Assembly (NCBI GenBank): GCA_963809795.1
Contig: CAWELN010000009.1
Coordinates: 503,938 to 567,937, forward strand
Length of the DNA: 64,000 bases
Origin: DASUAS01 sp963809795
Lineage (GTDB): Bacteria; Actinomycetota; Acidimicrobiia; IMCC26256; DASPTH01
Reading direction: 5' to 3'
The translations under genes were made by a program, and so were the position numbers. Below, piece after piece: positions 63,260 to 64,000 of the stretch (position 1 is the first letter of the stretch; each line of letters starts with the position of its first letter). A model generated the notes under the pieces. It worked only from the letters and a program-made list of their open reading frames with translations, had not been told where the DNA came from and ran no database searches.

Positions 63260-63276
63260 TCACGCTGATTGCGTGA
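63260..63276. promoter_or_regulatory. 17-bp stress-island dyad motif, copy 6
   Basis: TCACGC TGATT GCGTGA, a perfect 6+5+6 dyad 93 bases before the DUF6325-like start. Confidence 0.65.
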
Positions 63277-63368
63277 TGGCAAACCGCGACCCGCCGTGAT
63301 TGGATCAATCGACACTTCTCGAGGCCACCGCTGAGTTGCGGGCGCCACTCTCCGACGGAGGAACCACC

Positions 63369-63887
63369 ATGACCATCGGACCGATCCAGGCATTCGTCAT
63401 CGGGTTCCCCGACAACGACATGTTCGAGGGCCGCATCGCCGAGGAGCTCGGTCGGCTCAGCGAGAACGGGCAGATCCGGATCATCGACGCCGTCTTCCTC
63501 ATGCGTGAGGGCGACGACGTCGCCGTGCTGACAGTCACCGATCTCGACGACGACCAACGGGCCGAGCTGCGCGCCGCGGTCGGCGCGTTGATCGGGCTCG
63601 GAGTCGCCGGCGCCGACGGGGCGGCCGCGGGAGCAGAGCTGGGGGCTTCGGTCGACGCCGACGCCGGCACCGCCGCCGAGCTGGTCGCGGCCGGGCTGGT
63701 CGACGAGCTGCCCGATGGCACGTCGGCGTTGGTCCTGGCCATCGAGCACCTGTGGGCCGTGCCCCTGCGCGACGCGGTCCGCGACGCGGGCGGCCTGGTG
63801 CTCGCGGCGCGCTCGCTGACGGCCGAGGACCTGGTGGCGCTGGGCATGGCCATCGGCGACGCCGCGTCGGAAGACGACGACGCCTGA
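63369..63887 (+). CDS. DUF6325-like protein
   Basis: A 172-residue protein of a small actinobacterial family (DUF6325-like). The N-terminal ferredoxin-like half has IGPIQAFVIGFPDNDMFEGR and GQIRIIDAVFLMREGDDVAV. A glycine/alanine-rich hydrophobic middle (GALIGLGVAGADGAAAGAEL) follows, then SALVLAIEHLWAVPLRDAVR. Members are often found beside SHOCT-domain and envelope-stress genes. Function unknown. The start has CGGAGGAA upstream. Confidence 0.8.
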   Translation: MTIGPIQAFVIGFPDNDMFEGRIAEELGRLSENGQIRIIDAVFLMREGDDVAVLTVTDLDDDQRAELRAAVGALIGLGVAGADGAAAGAELGASVDADAGTAAELVAAGLVDELPDGTSALVLAIEHLWAVPLRDAVRDAGGLVLAARSLTAEDLVALGMAIGDAASEDDDA

Positions 63888-63953
63888 GCCGTTCGCGTGA
63901 CAAGCTCGACTCCACCACCGCATCACGCCGCCGGAGACGAGACGAGGATCGCG

Positions 63954-64000
63954 ATGACGACACCGACCGATCGCCCGTCCATGGCGCGTCGCCTCGCTGC
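63954..64000 (+). CDS. Start of a further gene, cut by the window edge
   Basis: An ATG at 63954 opens MTTPTDRPSMARRLA and runs off the end. GACGAGGA lies just upstream. It is 66 bases after the DUF6325-like gene in the same direction, so it is probably in the same unit. Too short to identify. Confidence 0.4.
   Translation, partial: MTTPTDRPSMARRLA

Noticed and set aside
63888..63910. An eighth copy of the 17-bp motif near TTCGCGTGA
   Set aside because: The core is one base too short and the left arm TCAYnC is missing, so it does not fit the pattern.

Overview
This 64-kb window is from a high-GC actinobacterium. Evidence: very GC-rich codon usage, dense short-spaced genes with ATGA/GTGA stop-start overlaps, many GTG starts, and typical actinobacterial families (DUF222-HNH, Rv2629-like eRF1 homolog, SCO6745 family, DUF2254, Ltp thiolase with DUF35, DUF6325, DUF7144). 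The mix of Rieske oxygenase, Baeyer-Villiger monooxygenase, P450 and many short-chain dehydrogenases suggests an environmental oligotroph, possibly class Acidimicrobiia. That class assignment is inference only. No tRNA, rRNA, CRISPR array or insertion sequence was seen, and no gap between genes exceeds 300 bases.

Layout. (1) 1-7.7 kb: a 5'-truncated Zn alcohol dehydrogenase, a PrmC-related methyltransferase coupled to an AraC regulator, a VOC protein, an Rv2629-like eRF1 homolog, two SDRs, a CAP lipoprotein and a PilZ protein. (2) 7.7-11.0 kb: a five-gene overlapping operon that looks like an alkylation-damage response (AlkB, sigma factor, Ogt, a second 2OG-Fe oxygenase, an Ada-like putative metal-binding protein), with an inverted repeat at its head. 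(3) 11-22 kb: hydrolases, MarC, a lone NuoF-like flavoprotein, a wrecked DUF222-HNH gene, a complete SoxR unit (SoxR, operator, quinone reductase, luciferase-domain protein) and a large cyclase-ATPase protein. (4) 22-38.2 kb: a catabolic island with Rieske oxygenase, BVMO, cyclase-family hydrolase, amidohydrolase, TetR, enoyl-CoA hydratase, three SDRs, CoA ligase, fused E1 dehydrogenase, acyl-CoA dehydrogenase and P450. The same 18-bp palindrome lies in all five divergent promoter gaps, so one TetR regulon probably governs the island. (5) 38.2-41.6 kb: an unusual three-gene operon (acyl-CoA-dehydrogenase-like flavoprotein, cytoplasmic periplasmic-binding-fold protein, TusA-like/diiron fusion) behind a five-codon leader ORF and hairpin. 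(6) 41.7-46.9 kb: membrane proteins and a thiolase/DUF35 pair. (7) 46.9-64 kb: a stress/envelope island (HdeD, SCO6745, DUF1269 fragment, SulP, DUF1254, DUF2252, DUF7144, K+ channel, flippase-like protein, LuxR/MalT regulator, YihY, AI-2E family, secreted proteins). A 17-bp dyad motif recurs upstream of its transcription units and looks like an unreported regulon signature.

One technical point matters for reading the annotation. At least nine otherwise well-conserved genes are each broken by single-base frameshifts, nearly all of them apparent one-base insertions. Undoing these restores family-typical lengths. I therefore annotate them as single genes with likely assembly errors, not as pseudogenes.
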